Positions 21,824 to 33,250 of a stretch of 64,000 nucleotides of DNA are shown one piece after another. The DNA comes from Gentiana macrophylla (Eukaryota > Streptophyta > Magnoliopsida > Gentianales > Gentianaceae). The position numbers and the translations under genes are program-made. Below the pieces are notes generated by a model. The model did not search any database. It had not been told where the DNA came from and saw only the letters and a list, made by a program, of their open reading frames with translations. The stretch is taken from NCBI GenBank assembly GCA_026214975.1, contig JAOBSW010000656.1, positions 1 to 64,000 of the forward strand. Reading direction: 5' to 3'. The first letter of the stretch is position 1; each line of letters opens with the position of its first letter.

Positions 21824-21892
21824 CTCTTGGCACGTTCATAAATTTGGCACGTGTATAACTTTGGCACGTTGATAACTTTGACACGTTCATTG
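21824..21892 (+). repeat. Short tandem repeat after the PMD gene
   Basis: Four units of about 17-18 bp built on TTTGGCACGTT follow the stop codon. The next ~130 bp hold a roughly 60-bp segment twice (core TTTCATAAGGTTAATGTTTG). Both lie in the PMD 3' UTR; copy-B equivalents are at about 41318-41500. Confidence 0.6.
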
Positions 21893-22071
21893 GTTTCATA
21901 AGGTTAATGTTTGGGATTTGTGTGGAGTACATTGGGTTTTGTGGGATTAGATTGGGATTTCATAAGTTTAATGTTTGGGATTTGTGGGATTAGATTGTTA
22001 TTAGGTTGGGTTTGGTTTTGCTTTTGGCTTGTGTTATTTGAAATGTAACTTGTCTTGAATCTGTTTTTCAA

Positions 22072-22527
22072 AACGCCGGTCAGAGGCGTTTTTCTCACGG
22101 CTTAGAACGCCACTCGATCGACGTTTTAAGTATTTTTAATAACAGAGAGTTTGATTTTTGTGGAGCATAAAACGTCAAAATAACAAACGTTCCTGAGTGC
22201 ATATAAACGTCAGCTCAGTGGACGTTTCTGCGTTTTTTTTGGTACAGAGAGCATTTTTTCCCTAGGCTTTAAACGTCAACTGGAGTGACGTTTCTCACAC
22301 CTTAGGAACGTCCCTGTGCCTGACGTTTGAAGGTTTTTTAAATATCGGGTTTGGTTGATTTTTTGAGAATAAAACGTCAACATAACCGGACGTTCTCGAC
22401 TCCATATAAACGCTCATTTTAGTTGACATCTCTGCGCTTATTGGAGTGCAGAGCATTTTTTCTCCGGCTTGAAACGTCATCCGGGAGGACGTTGCTAATA
22501 CCTTAGAACGTCCATGGTCCCGACGCT
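22072..22527. repeat. Central dyad-box array (MULE A)
   Basis: About ten 21-bp boxes lie between the two convergent 3' ends. Clean examples start at 22307 (AACGTCC-CTGTGCC-TGACGTT) and just before it, near 22272 (AACGTCA-ACTGGAG-TGACGTT). The spacing alternates 35 and 66 bp as in copy B. Confidence 0.8.
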
Positions 22528-22639
22528 CGTGTCCCGAACCAACATTTTCCCTTGTTTAACACACAATCATACCACAGAATTCTATCCAAATAAGCACACA
22601 TTTCAACAGCAGATAAACACACATTTCAACAAAATTCTA

Positions 22640-22785
22640 TCCAAAAATACATTAAACAAGTTCAACCTATTGCATTTGAATTTACAAAAGCCTAAACCCA
22701 ACATTTTTCCCTTTCTTAGCAGACAATCATACCAAAAATACATTAAACCAGTTCAACCTATTGCATTAGAATTTACAAAAGCCTG
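22640..22785. repeat. Direct repeat near the transposase 3' end
   Basis: A segment of about 45 bp containing AGTTCAACCTATTGCATT occurs twice, about 89 bp apart. This is probably the transposase 3' UTR read from the opposite strand. The same duplication occurs in copy B at about 42160-42285. Confidence 0.55.
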
Positions 22786-22794
22786 CTCCATCGT

Positions 22795-25700
22795 GACACC
22801 CGGTCATCGGATAGATTGTCCAAATCAATATGATCCCCATCCAATGATCCTTCACCACGCCCCGCCATAAATCGATCCTATGTTGATATTTCTCATACCA
22901 TTCATTTGCTTCCAACATCCGAGCCTTATGCCAATTTACGCCACTCTAGGAAGTGGACAAGTATCTTTCATAAACAAACGAACAAAATGGATACCCTTGC
23001 ATAACCCCATCCATATATGGAGAGAGGCCAAACCGAAGGTTTTTTCTTACTAGAAAGAATGTTTGGTTTCCATGCGAGACAGATAATATGCTTATGGACA
23101 CACCATATGCATTACACACAACCCAACCAAGGTGGATCACAAAATACTTTTCTACTCCGCATGCTCCTTTTTCATGACAAACACAATCCATGCATTTTTC
23201 AGTAGATCCATTCTTGTCCGCCAAATAATGCAATATAATGATCCTCGTCCGTCATCGATTCATAATGCGTGCTTTTTCTCACCATCGCCAATCGTTTTGG
23301 TAAGACCAATTGCATGTGCTATTACTCTAAACCCGCAATTTCCATCACCTCTACATCAACCAGGGACGTAATGTGCTCATGAACATTTGGTGGAAACTCT
23401 TTAAGATACCTGCTTTCCAACGGTAGAAGATACTTTACACTCAAACGTTGGAACCTTTGGCATTCTACCTTTGGATGCCGCCGAGTCATTGGGATTTTTT
23501 TCTTTTGACATTAGAAGCACCTTGAGATGCGATGGTGGAGTTGGGGCGGAAGAAACACCTTCACACGCCGCATTCACACTCGATAATTCTTTCTCAACGT
23601 GTTCAAACTTGCTCATCTCTCTTTTAGTTGATGAGTCCTCAACTAACTTCCTCTTGTTTCCGAACCCCTTAGTATGCCACGACTCGTGGTTTTTGTTTTT
23701 GGCTCTTGCAAAACAAGATCAACCGGTTGACAAATGTCACGTATCTTCACGATCAACCGTTGTCTCTCCCAAAGATCCGCCATCTTCAACTTTTCTTCTA
23801 AGGCATTCGTGAATCGCAAATAGTCTAACTCGGATTCCTTTGGAGGTGGCCCTTTGATATCTAGGGTCTTCCAATGAATATGGATAGTCGATAAAGGGAT
23901 GCACTGGCTTCTTCTTAAATCTAGCCATCTCATGTCTACACGGCAAACCATGTGTCTTTCGAATACTACATCGGCACTCCTTATTCAACGATCGCTATCA
24001 TTGGTTTTTTCCAACTCAAAGATACAACAAGCCCAATGCGTATATGGATACACGATGTTTAAGCTCTTTAAACAACACAACATCTTTAAATTTTTTTGGC
24101 TCCATGAAAACAGACTTCTCGAATGACTTTTGATGTTTTTGATCTCTTGATCGATCATGCAAAGACCGGCTTCCCACTCGCAACCAAGTCCCCAAGCCCG
24201 CTTTTTAGCCGCTTTTAACATCGAATGCATTCCTCGACGACTCGAGGTTGATGTGTTTCCCAAATGAAAACAGAGTTGGTCCATGCGGAGACGAATGCCT
24301 CCTTATGTGTTCAACCATGTACAAGAGACATAACTCAAAGCGCCTTCACTAAAAATCTTCTTACACTCTTCCAATCTCTCATTCAACTCATCTTCGATTC
24401 GATTGAACAACCTCGTCCAAGCAATCATCAAGTCTTGCCAAACTTCACTTGTAGTCTTCGTCTTCAGATTCGCCACAAGACCTTCTCTATATGCCACCCG
24501 CATATCAAGTTCTTTGCTTTTGGATAAACCACACGTAAAGCGCTCATTAATGCTTCTTCTCTATCCGTCACGATACAACATGTTTGATCACTTTTCTCAC
24601 CAATTGCTTTCCAAGCATAGTCAAAGCCCACGTGTAGTTCTCTTCCTCTCCAAACAAAGTAGAGCAAATCCAATCGAAAATGACATATCCATTACACGTA
24701 ACGCCAACAATTTGCAAGAGGGGCATCTTGTACTTGTTCGTCTTGTATGTACAATCCATGAGCATCACAAAGAGGAAAGCACCTTGCAAGAGACAAGCTA
24801 TCATTAAAGGCCCAAAAACATCTTTCACTACATTTCCTTCGTCATGCCTACATTCCACTTAATGATGTGTTCTTATCTCGCCAATTTGAAAACCTCTTGT
24901 ATCATCAGCACGCCCGTGACGTGCCTTCTTCTTCTTTATCTTAGAACGAACATTGTAGATCGCCTTTGATGAAGTACAGCTTCTTCTTATCCTTATCTCT
25001 CAACATACGAGTATATGTTTAGGCAAAATATCGGCGCATGAGTCATTGTTGCAACAAAATCAACTTGTTCTCTATCAATCCGCCAAGGTATGCATGACCC
25101 TCCTCATAATTTAATACCTTGTGATTATGTACACCATTCAATACTCTAACGGTCCACACCTCCCTAAAGTTATCCTTCAAGGTTTTCAATAGAAACGGAC
25201 AACCACATTTCTTCGTAGACGATTCTCTTGGCTTATTTTTTCCGGTACCGCTAACCTTTTCTCATATTCTCTTGGCAATCCACCCTCTCACATTGGAATA
25301 AATGAAATGTGTCCGCTTTCCGGTCATGTTGGATCTCTTTTTCACAATGACAACGCCTTTCTCTCTTGCCAATGCCTTGAGGTGTTTGGTGACGGCTTCA
25401 TGTGAATCAAATACATTGTGATTAAAATATGAATGTAATGAATACCAATTCAAGTTTAAAGATCACATACATTTAAATAGTATAAGTTTTAGAGACTTAC
25501 TTGATCGGGCCAGAAAATTGAAGTCAAATCGAGTGATAACTCTTCATGTGGCTCATCCATTATTGTGAGTGCGGTATCTCGAACTTTCAAGATTTTCTTG
25601 ATCTTCTTCAATCATTTTATCACCAAAACCGCAAGGAAACGATCTTTGTCATAGTCAATTGGAGAAGAATAAGAAGATAACATATCCATTTAATAGTTTC

Positions 25701-26499
25701 TCACCTTCAAATACTCCTCCTCGCCGCCTACCATCGCCCTCATCATTGCTTTTGTCATGATTTGCGCCATCACATTGTTTCTATGGATTCAATAGTAATA
25801 AAATCAAGTAAAACACATGTTGGCAAAATGAAAAATACAGTAAGCGTAACGCCGCCTAAGATGACGCTGTTGTAAATGAAACGCCCCTTGAGTGACGCTT
25901 TAGGGGAAACCTTTGCATGTAAGTGTCAAGAAAACGTTTCTACAAATGACGTAAATGGACACGTAAACGCCACTAGTTTGACGTTGGGAAACAAAACGTC
26001 ACCACATTGACGTTATCGTGGCCTAAGCAAGCGTCCTCTCAGGCTAACGTTTTGGACATGCATATACATCTTCTTTGGTGTTGCAAACGCCTCGCTCGAC
26101 GTTATTAAGGCAATACGGGCGCCGTCGATGGGTGACGTCCCATGAGGTTGCCATTGACGCTGCTGTACGTAAAAAAACGACGGCGGAATCCCTAGAGGTG
26201 ATCGGAAATGGCGAAATAACACCATTTTCTTCCATTCATGACCTCTAAACATGATAATATGTATGTAGGAAGATTACCCATTCACTTAAACCACAAAATG
26301 AACATAAAAAACGAAATTTTCAACCTAGAAATTACCATATTTGAGGAAGCCATCTTCTTCTCAACTTGGCTTGAAAATGGTATATCTTCAAGTGAGATTT
26401 TTGGCTCTTCCATATCACAATGCATTTGTTGTTCATTGTTATGAATTGATTCAAAATTTTGACTTTCAAAATTGAATTTGGAGATGTTGAAGCTTCCAT
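22795..26499 (-). pseudogene. MULE transposase with SWIM and OTU parts, copy A
   Basis: The likely first exon is 26336-26499, followed by a long intron containing the dyad array. The next exons start with ATG at 25770. A FAR1/MULE-type N-terminal region (KKRSNM...) lies at 25262-25453, the MULE DDE core at about 24860-24200, SWIM (CRCSIRKTHGLPCRH) near 23940-23985, and the OTU region towards 22795. The element uses this protein to cut and join DNA at its inverted repeats. This copy has many frame changes, and the third catalytic acidic residue is lost in a garbled patch (SRRGMHS where copy B reads SRVEGMHS, near 24235). Most such patches fall at CAG/CTG or CG sites, so inactivity is not certain. 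Confidence 0.75.
25846..26162. repeat. Right dyad-box array (MULE A)
   Basis: Seven or eight boxes with AACGTC/GACGTT arms, several garbled relative to copy B. The array lies between the putative first exon of the transposase (26336-26499) and the next coding exon (ATG 25770), so probably in an intron. Confidence 0.7.
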
Positions 26500-26823
26500 G
26501 AATGTATGTAGAGAGGAAGAAGATGATGTAGTGAAGAAGTGAAGAAGTGATGAAGATGATATGAAATGTGAAGATGATAAAATGTTATGAAGATGATGAT
26601 AATGTGATGAAGATGATATGAAAGGTTTTATGATGAAATGTTTTATGTTGTTTTAGGTTTTATGTTAGCATAGAGGTTTTAAGAGGACTTGTTTATAATT
26701 TCAAAAATATGTGGTCTAGGTAGTAATTTTTTTTATTAATTGTGTAGTGTAACAAGTATAAAAATAATCAAAATAATCATGTGGTGTCAAAAGCAAGATT
26801 TTGTGGTACAAGTAGTAATGTGG

Positions 26824-26864
26824 TGCAAGTAGTAGTAAATAGGGGGGTCCAAATAGAACCCCCC
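26824..26864 (-). repeat. Right terminal inverted repeat, MULE A
   Basis: The minus strand begins GGGGGGTTCTATTTGGACCC, identical to the left end for the first ~30 bp. It then has an extra 3-bp TAC step (TACTACTACTT against TACTACTT). GGGGGGT (26842-26848) and ACCCCCC (26858-26864) again form a small hairpin. Confidence 0.85.
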
Positions 26865-26974
26865 TTTATATATTTCCTATCATTTTGTATAGGAAATAAT
26901 AATATGAATTTAATTTCTAGACAAATGCAGTACGTGACATATATATTATGTCACATAAAATTTTTATATCTACA

Positions 26975-26988
26975 AATGCCCCCTCGAG
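26975..26988 (-). other. Polypurine tract (gypsy, copy A)
   Basis: The minus strand reads CTCGAGGGGGCATT directly before the LTR start TGTAGATA. This purine block next to the LTR fixes the element's orientation. Confidence 0.8.
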
Positions 26989-27267
26989 ACTTGTTGGCCC
27001 GATAAAATTTTACCGTAACGACGAGTCTCGACTTTATAACCATCTTTTTTACTTTTTTTTTTTTCCTCTTTTTTTCCTTCCTTATTATTATTATTATTTT
27101 TACGTGGACAAAGTATATATAAGAAAGAAAAGGAAACTAACCCCCTTTTCTTTTAAGTCGGCCACGCCTCTTTTTTCCTTAAATTTTTTTTTTTTGATAA
27201 ACCAATCACAATTGAGTAATTTTTGTCCCACATTGTTTAGAAGAGCCTTGATTCTTCCCATCTTCTC

Positions 27268-27279
27268 CTATATAAATAA
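27268..27279 (+). promoter_or_regulatory. Antisense TATA promoter in the gypsy 3' region
   Basis: CTATATAAATAA on the plus strand is followed by a CA-rich leader (CAAGCACACAAATTC). Two T-rich tracts then end in GCAG (about 27480-27512 and about 28325-28362), typical of plant introns. It points away from the adjacent LTR and opposite to gag-pol. Tat-lineage elements are known to carry extra antisense reading frames in this place; this may be a relic of one. Confidence 0.45.
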
Positions 27280-27550
27280 ACTTTCACATCTCTTTCAAGC
27301 ACACAAATTCTTCTTCAACCCCAAAAGAGTCAAGGAACTGAGAGTCTCAGGCCTTCCTCCTCTTTAGTTGGCTAACTGGCCGTGTCGACTGCTGATTGGA
27401 AGTCGATTGTCATTTTTTCTTGACTTTCGTCTTTCTCGTCGGCGGTTGACTAAAAGTCATTTTTTTTTGGTCTTGTTTTTTTTTTGTTTAATTATTTTTC
27501 TTTGCTTTGCAGGGTACGTAACCGGAGGCCATATTGGTGGTTGCTGTTTT

Positions 27551-27981
27551 GAGGTTGCCTACCTCACCACTTCAGAGATTAGAAGCCATTTTGAGGTTGC
27601 CTTTACCTCGCTACTTTAGAGATCGGAAGTCGTTTCGAGGTTGCCTTGCCTCATCACTTCAGAGACCAGAAGCCGTTTTGAGGTCGCCTTTACCTCACCA
27701 CTTCAGAGACCGGAAGCCGTTTCGAGGTTGCCTTGCCTCATCACTTCAGAGATCAGAAGCCGTTTCAAGGTTGCCTTACCTCGCCACTTCAGAGATCAGA
27801 AGCCGTTTCGAGGTCGCCTTTACCTCGCCACTTCAGAGATCAGAAGCCGTTTCGAGGTTGCCTTTACCTCGCCACTTCAGAGATCCGAAGCCGGTTTGAG
27901 GTTGCCTACCTCACCATTTCAGATATTGGAGGCCATTTCGAGGTTCCCTACCTCACCACTTCAGAGATCGGAAGCCGTTTT
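27551..27981. repeat. Tandem array, about 10 x 43 bp (gypsy A)
   Basis: Units begin GAGGTTGCC or GAGGTCGCC and contain CACTTCAGAGATC...GAAGCCGTTT. Lengths are 42-44 bp. Several frames are open on the plus strand only because of the repeat. Confidence 0.8.
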
Positions 27982-28035
27982 GAGGTCGAATGTATTTTCA
28001 CCTCGCTTGTTTGAGCTCGGAGTATTGAAGGCCAT

Positions 28036-28205
28036 TTGGAGGATGAATTTTCATATTCGCCTCATCGCCCGACGGAGTTCCTTCAAACGAACATTTTGGA
28101 GGTTGAATATTTATTCACCTCGCGCCTCGAGTTCCTTCCAGATTTAACATTTTTGGAGGTCGAATATTTACTCACCTCGCCGCCTCGAGTTCCTTCAGAT
28201 TTAAC
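28036..28205. repeat. Tandem array, 3 x 57 bp (gypsy A)
   Basis: Units contain GGAGGTNGAATATTTA...CACCTCGCCGCCTC and AGTTCCTTCAGA. They probably derive from the same ancestral repeat as the 43-bp array next to it. Confidence 0.65.
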
Positions 28206-28472
28206 TTTTTTTTTTTTGAGGAGGAATATTTATCCACCTCGTTGCTTCAAATCATCCACAAAGTGACGAGGACCCAAACGGTGGTGAAAATCTCTCATCA
28301 ACTCAGCAGTCCTTTAAAGGTAACTTTTTTTTGTCTTTGTTGTTTTTTTTTTTTTTTTGCAGATTCCGACTCTTGGGTTCCTCGCATCAAGGTCAGACAA
28401 GGACGCAAGCGGAGTAATTAGTTGCTTCACCTTGTGTAGCATAACCGGATATTTAGCCCGTGTAGGACGCGA

Positions 28473-28829
28473 GTGAGGTACTTTGTGACTTCACCCTACA
28501 TAGCACAGCCAGATGCTCAACAAGACAACGACACAAGTGAGGTACTTCGGGACTTCATCATGTGTGCAGAGCCGGTCAAGAACGTGAGTGGGGTATTTAG
28601 TTGCTCCACTCTGCATAAGACAACCAAGATAGCATCACTCAAAGAGTCTACACGAGACGGTGAGAGGTATCTTTTTGTGCTTCATTATGCTGATGCTGCT
28701 ATGGAAACTGGGATCAAGCTTCGAATATACCTCACCATCGAGTTTGATACTCCACCTTCCCGTGATCAGAAGCATCGCTGCTTTCCGGTGAGCCTAGACC
28801 TTCACAAAGAGAACCGATCCACAAGTTGA
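28473..28829 (+). CDS. Uncharacterised plus-strand frame in the gypsy 3' region
   Basis: A 118-codon frame lies downstream of the antisense promoter and the second T-rich GCAG acceptor (about 28362). I recognise no domain. It is not repeat-derived and uses no long low-complexity stretch. Copy B has the same sequence with a 1-bp difference (48121-48141) that breaks it. It could be the end of an antisense extra ORF of a Tat-like element or chance. Confidence 0.25.
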   Translation: MRYFVTSPYIAQPDAQQDNDTSEVLRDFIMCAEPVKNVSGVFSCSTLHKTTKIASLKESTRDGERYLFVLHYADAAMETGIKLRIYLTIEFDTPPSRDQKHRCFPVSLDLHKENRSTS

Positions 28830-30350
28830 GCTCATTTTCCTTGTGTCTTTCCTTAGCTTTGGTGTTGGTCTACTGAGATCCTCATTCGGCTAATGGTGCG
28901 GACTATAGCAAGGATTCCTCTAATGGCCATGATGCTTTCCTCTTGGTGCTTTGGAAGACCAAGAAGAATCATTAATCGTATGCGAATGTTGGAGGAAATG
29001 TAGTTTCATCGCCGGTGCCACAATTTCTTGAGCGGACTTTCATTCCAAAGAACTTGAAAAGGTGCGAAGAGCGCGTGCCATGATGAAAACGTAAGGCTTC
29101 GACATCGAATCCATCACTCAATAAGGCTACCATCAAAGTTCATTGAAGTGAAGATCCTCTTCAAGTGTGCAGCTGACGGAACCTCTCCCTCTTCTGCATC
29201 AACCACTCGCGGAAATTTCAGAACGACATTGCTGGGAGGCTTACTGCCCCTTCATACGAGGAAAAGCATTCCACCCTTTCAAGTTTTCTTTCTAATTTTT
29301 GTATGAGGACCCCCTTTCTTGTATGATGGACCCTCATTTCTTTTGGTATGACTGAACTTGGAGCAACTTCCCAAACTGCCTACGTACCCTAAAGAATTTT
29401 CTAGGAATCAAGTCAAGCGTAGTTCATAATTTTTACAAGATTAACGCAGTTTAAGCTCATGCTTAGGAGCATTTTTGTTAACTCATTTGAAGAGTATAAT
29501 GAAGTTTAAGCTCGTGCTTAGGATCATTTTTTCTTTTATCTCATTTGATGAGCGTAGAGCAGTTTAAGCTCGTGCTTGGGAGCATGTTCTTTTTTAAACC
29601 CATTGGATGAGTGTTACGCAGTTTAAGCTCGTGCTTAGGAGCATTTTTTCTTTTGACACATTTGGTGCATGTAAGGTAGTTTTAGCTCGTTCTTAGGAGC
29701 ATATTTTTCTTTTAGCATAGAGCCTTTTGAGGAACTTGCTGTTGATTTGGTTGAATTTGACCATCTCTATCAACTTGTATGCTTTATTTTTCCTAACTCC
29801 CGAACAACATGGGGGGCATTTTATTTTTAATTGAACTTGTTTTGGTTTTTTACGTCATTATGCCAAGTCTTCATAAGACAAGCACTAAATTCCCGATTTG
29901 GAATAGCCGTGGGCACTCCATCTTGTTGAATGCATTGGACAAGAAGGCTTGGAAGCATCCGGATTTTGCTGAGCTTGGTGCCACTTTTAATCTAGAGCAT
30001 ATGACTCTTGCAAGAGAATACCAACATTGTCCTCATTCGCAATGCTTCTTGGATGGAAATCCTTAGTGGGGAGTTTGTTGCTCGAGTTTCTAAACCGTCT
30101 AAAAACGATTGAACAGTGAGTATGGCATGGCTTATGTCATGACGGAAAGAAGCAAATGCTTCCTTTTTGTAGCTACCACCAAGACTGGAGTTTTTTCCAA
30201 GTTAGCCTTGAAGTTTTCAAAGACTTTCTTGCATAACTTGTCCTGTTCAAGTGGTTGAAGTGTTGACGTCTTCCAACGAGATTTGATGAAAATTGTCACG
30301 GTAGGTGAGCCTTTCTACCAAGATTCCAAACTCATGGAGGTTGTGAAGGT
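28830..30350. other. Non-coding gypsy 3' interior (copy A)
   Basis: This lies between the antisense frame and the RT remnant. Five units of about 60 bp with the core TTTAAGCTCGTGCTTAGGAG occupy about 29440-29725. I see no RNase H or integrase motif on the minus strand, where they would be expected. Confidence 0.6.
29440..29725. repeat. Tandem array, 5 x ~60 bp (gypsy A)
   Basis: Each unit contains TTTAAGCTCGTGCTTAGGAG or a 1-3 base variant, followed by a T-rich run and an ...ATTTGATGAG spacer. Confidence 0.75.
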
Positions 30351-31150
30351 CGGGCCGGGCATCTTTATGACGACATCAACTTTGGATTGAACTATCTCAA
30401 CTCCTCGACAAATGCGTATGATAAAACCGAGGTTTTTATTGAGCTTACCTCAAATGCTATTTGAGAGGGTTTATTTGAGTTAAATTCTCCGAAGTCTTTG
30501 AAAGACATGTTTCAAGTCGCCCAAGTGATCGTTTTTTTCTTTAACGACGAGTTCATTGGCATGGCACTAAGCATCTTGAGGCAACATGTCCCATTTTTTT
30601 TCATGGTATGTTGGTATATGGCTCCAACATTTTTCAAACCAAAAGGCATCGCTTTGTATCGAGTGGATTCCTTTAGGCATGCGGAAGGTGCGAGTTCTTC
30701 ATCTTCCAAGCAATCGGATTTTGATAATAGCCAGGAGTTCTATCCATAATGGATAACATATGATGGCCTGTAGTTGCATCCATCCTTGAGGTCGGTGATT
30801 GGACGAGGAAATCAACTTTTGGACAAAGAGTGATCAAGTCTTGAAAGTAGACACAAGCACAACTTTGTTCTTTTTCCTTTCCGAACAATGTTTGAGATCC
30901 ATGAAAGGTATTTGACTTTATGCGGATGAAGACGGCTCCGATATGTTGTTTCACCTCTACTTTGATAAGGGGAAAATGTATGGTCTACACTTGCTTTTGA
31001 GCTTTCTCAACCGAACGTGAGCCCATTTTGACGGAGAGTTGTGCTCTTTTTCAGGGGATAGAAGAGTGCCGATATATGCTCGCCTAAGCTCGTCCTTCAT
31101 GTCGAGGTTGATTTCTTTCAATTCATCTACAAAGTGGAATCAACCAATTT
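30350..31150 (-). pseudogene. Gypsy reverse transcriptase remnant, copy A
   Basis: Minus-strand fragments match the plant Ty3/gypsy RT in order: the HIGAVFIR region, MDATTGHHMLSIMD, MPFGLKNVGAIYQ, then the catalytic box. Where YVDD is expected the best frame reads HANELVVK (codons at about 30563-30549), so both catalytic aspartates are gone. Frame changes separate the fragments. The same HANE reading occurs in copy B, so the loss predates the duplication. Confidence 0.75.
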
Positions 31151-31770
31151 TTCTAGCTTTGGAGGCTCTTTCACGCATCTTTTCTCGCCTCATCATTGCT
31201 TGCCCATTTTATTGGGATACTTAATTGGTGCTTTAGGAATATTGCCTAAACCTTTTACTAGAAGATTGACTTTTACCCTTAGAAAGGGTTTTCGATGTTC
31301 ATGTTTGATTTGTTGCCCCCATATTTTGCATGGAGGTTTAGGGACTTTATCTTGCTTTGACGAGGAGCTTGTATGTGATGTGGCCAACCCTTCTTTTCAG
31401 ACAGAGGAAAACATTCCATGCTCCATGGTTGGATCTTCTTTATACGATCTAACCACAATAGAGAGCATCTATCTCTACTACTTGATTTTAGGAAGTGGTA
31501 AAGTAGATCCACTCAGACCTTTTTTTCCTTTTATGATGAGCGGTTCCTTTGCTTTGTAGAACCTGGAAGACTTTGCAACTTTTCATTTCTTTGTTGATTT
31601 ATTTATGGTGCATTTTTTGTTGGTGTTTATAGCACCACGTCTTTCTAGTGTTCCTCGACCCCTTTTTGAAGTGCTCACTTCTTTGCAGGTGTCGGCCTTG
31701 AGTAGAACTTGGAATCATCCAGGTAAGATTCAGCCGGTGAAGTTCATGTCATAAGCAATGACTTTCCTCA

Positions 31771-32160
31771 TCACTTGAAGCATTTGTGTAGTGTGGAAGG
31801 AACAGCTCCATTTTTGTGAAGCCATGGTCTTCCCAACAGCGTGTTGTAATATGATTTGGCATCAATCACGTGGAAGAGTGCACTGAATGACATGTCATCA
31901 ATAAAGACGTCAAGTCTTATTGATCCAATGGCTCTTTGCCCCCATTGGTTGAATTCTTGAATCCTCAAGCGATTGTTGTTGGGGTCAACCATGGAGATTC
32001 TCAACCCTTTCATTATGAAAAATGGCAAGATGTTGACGGAAGATCTTCCATCAAGCAACACGCTACTCATCTTACGCTCACAAGTGTATGCCGTCACTTA
32101 ACGATGGACGAATATAAGACGCCGATGCGAGAAACATGTCATCGTCAGAAAAATTCATCT
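31771..32160 (-). pseudogene. Gypsy aspartic protease, copy A
   Basis: The minus frame has the retropepsin signature VLLDGRSSVNILP (the Asp-Gly active-site loop with an inserted Arg compared with the usual D-[NS]-G-S-S) and the downstream Tat-type block LLGRPWLHKNGAVPSTLH. The frame is open for 108 codons; copy B is open further upstream (to 51671). The protease would mature gag-pol. Confidence 0.75.
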
Positions 32161-33250
32161 CGACAATGCAAGTGACTTTGTATTTGATTTATGGCTCCTC
32201 CTCTTGCGAAGAATTTTCATCTCCACACGCACATTTTTTAGAGGTAGAGTTTTATTTATCAAGTACGGCATAGCAAGTGACAATTTTGTCATCAGTATGT
32301 ATGCGGCGCCAAGCTACATTTTCATCGTTTAGGATTTCTTTCAGCATGTACACCATAAAGGTGATAGAGGTTCGAGGACACTTGTGCTTGAGATCATCTG
32401 AAGAAGCGTTTGATTTTATCGTCCACTTCTCAGATTATCTCCATGTCCAGGGCTTCATTGTGTTTTGACTTATTTTGCCTTGGTGGAGTTGGGGTGACTT
32501 TATTTTGATTTTGAAGACTCAAACGCCGATGCACCTTTTGTTTCGTTCTCGAGCCACAAGAATACAAAGACATTTATCATCCGTATCAACGGATGATCCT
32601 CTTGCCTTTTATTGACAATTGGGGACTTTATTGAAAAATTCCCAAGTCTTTAACAACAATTGGTGACATTGCGTCAACTTGCACTGGATAGGATCAAAGG
32701 CTCGAATCGAACGGTCGTAGTATGACCATGTGATGGCTCCACCAATGAGACTTGATTTGTGCTTTCTTTTCCTTTTCAAGCACGACTATTTGTTCATCGG
32801 CTAAGAAAATTACTTTGATTTCAAAGACAAAGCAATTGTCGTTAGCGCACCCGTCAAGAGTCGATGTTCGCATATATTTACTTTGTGGGATTTTGCAGCA
32901 TTTTTGAGGCACTTGGTTGTGGGAAGATCAATGAGTTTGATTTGAGAAACTCATCAAAGTTTGACAGGACGTCGGAATCAAGAAAACGGTACATCTTTTA
33001 TTTCTTTTCCTCTAGAGTTGGTTGTCGCCTTTTTGACTATTCGGCCTTTGTTCCTCCAGACATTTTTGAAGTATGGAATCCCCACATTTGTATCCATGGA
33101 CTTTTTGGTGTTTTGTTTCCGGAGTTGCTTTGGAAAATTTTCCAGTCTTTTCCTTTTCATATCCCTTTTAAGGGTCTTGAAAGAGAGCTTGACCTCCGTT
33201 TGCAGTGATGCTCAACTTGGTTGAATTTCCTTGAGAATGTATTGAAGACT

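Larger units (their letters stand above)
18014..26864. mobile_element. MULE copy A (PMD gene plus OTU transposase)
   Basis: An 8,851-bp Mutator-like element bounded by inverted repeats that start GGGGGGTTCTATTTGG. It is flanked by an 8-bp target duplication TTTATATA (18006-18013 and 26865-26872). The empty site is preserved in the third LTR near 55934-55960. It carries a plus-strand PMD gene and a minus-strand MULE/OTU transposase, convergent, with dyad-box arrays at about 18661-18896, 22072-22527 and 25846-26162. This copy has more frameshifts in the transposase than copy B and looks inactive as written, subject to the base-calling caveat. Confidence 0.88.
15984..26974 (-). repeat. Gypsy LTR copy A, split by MULE A
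   Basis: The LTR proper is 15984-18013 plus 26873-26974 (2,132 bp), interrupted by the MULE and its duplicated target. On the minus strand it begins TGTAGATATA and ends TTGTGTTACA. U3 is AT-rich. R-U5, after the minus-strand TATA at 17615-17622, is about 1.6 kb and built largely of minisatellites: five 40-bp units at 16419-16618, and three 57-bp units at 17182-17350 that read as Lys/Ser-rich peptide repeats on the minus strand. Confidence 0.85.

Noticed and set aside
22514..22870. 118-codon plus-strand frame near the transposase end
   Set aside because: It lies antisense to the transposase 3' UTR and over a direct repeat; rich in Asn/Thr by composition and with no domain.
18014..26864. MULE A and MULE B as two independent transpositions into the same LTR site
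   Set aside because: Identical insertion point and duplication in collinear units, with an empty site in the third LTR, are explained more simply by duplication of one MULE-bearing LTR.
27534..28147. Arg/Pro/Leu-rich plus-strand frames in the gypsy 3' region
   Set aside because: Three overlapping frames are all open over the 43-bp array; low-complexity repeat translation and not a protein.
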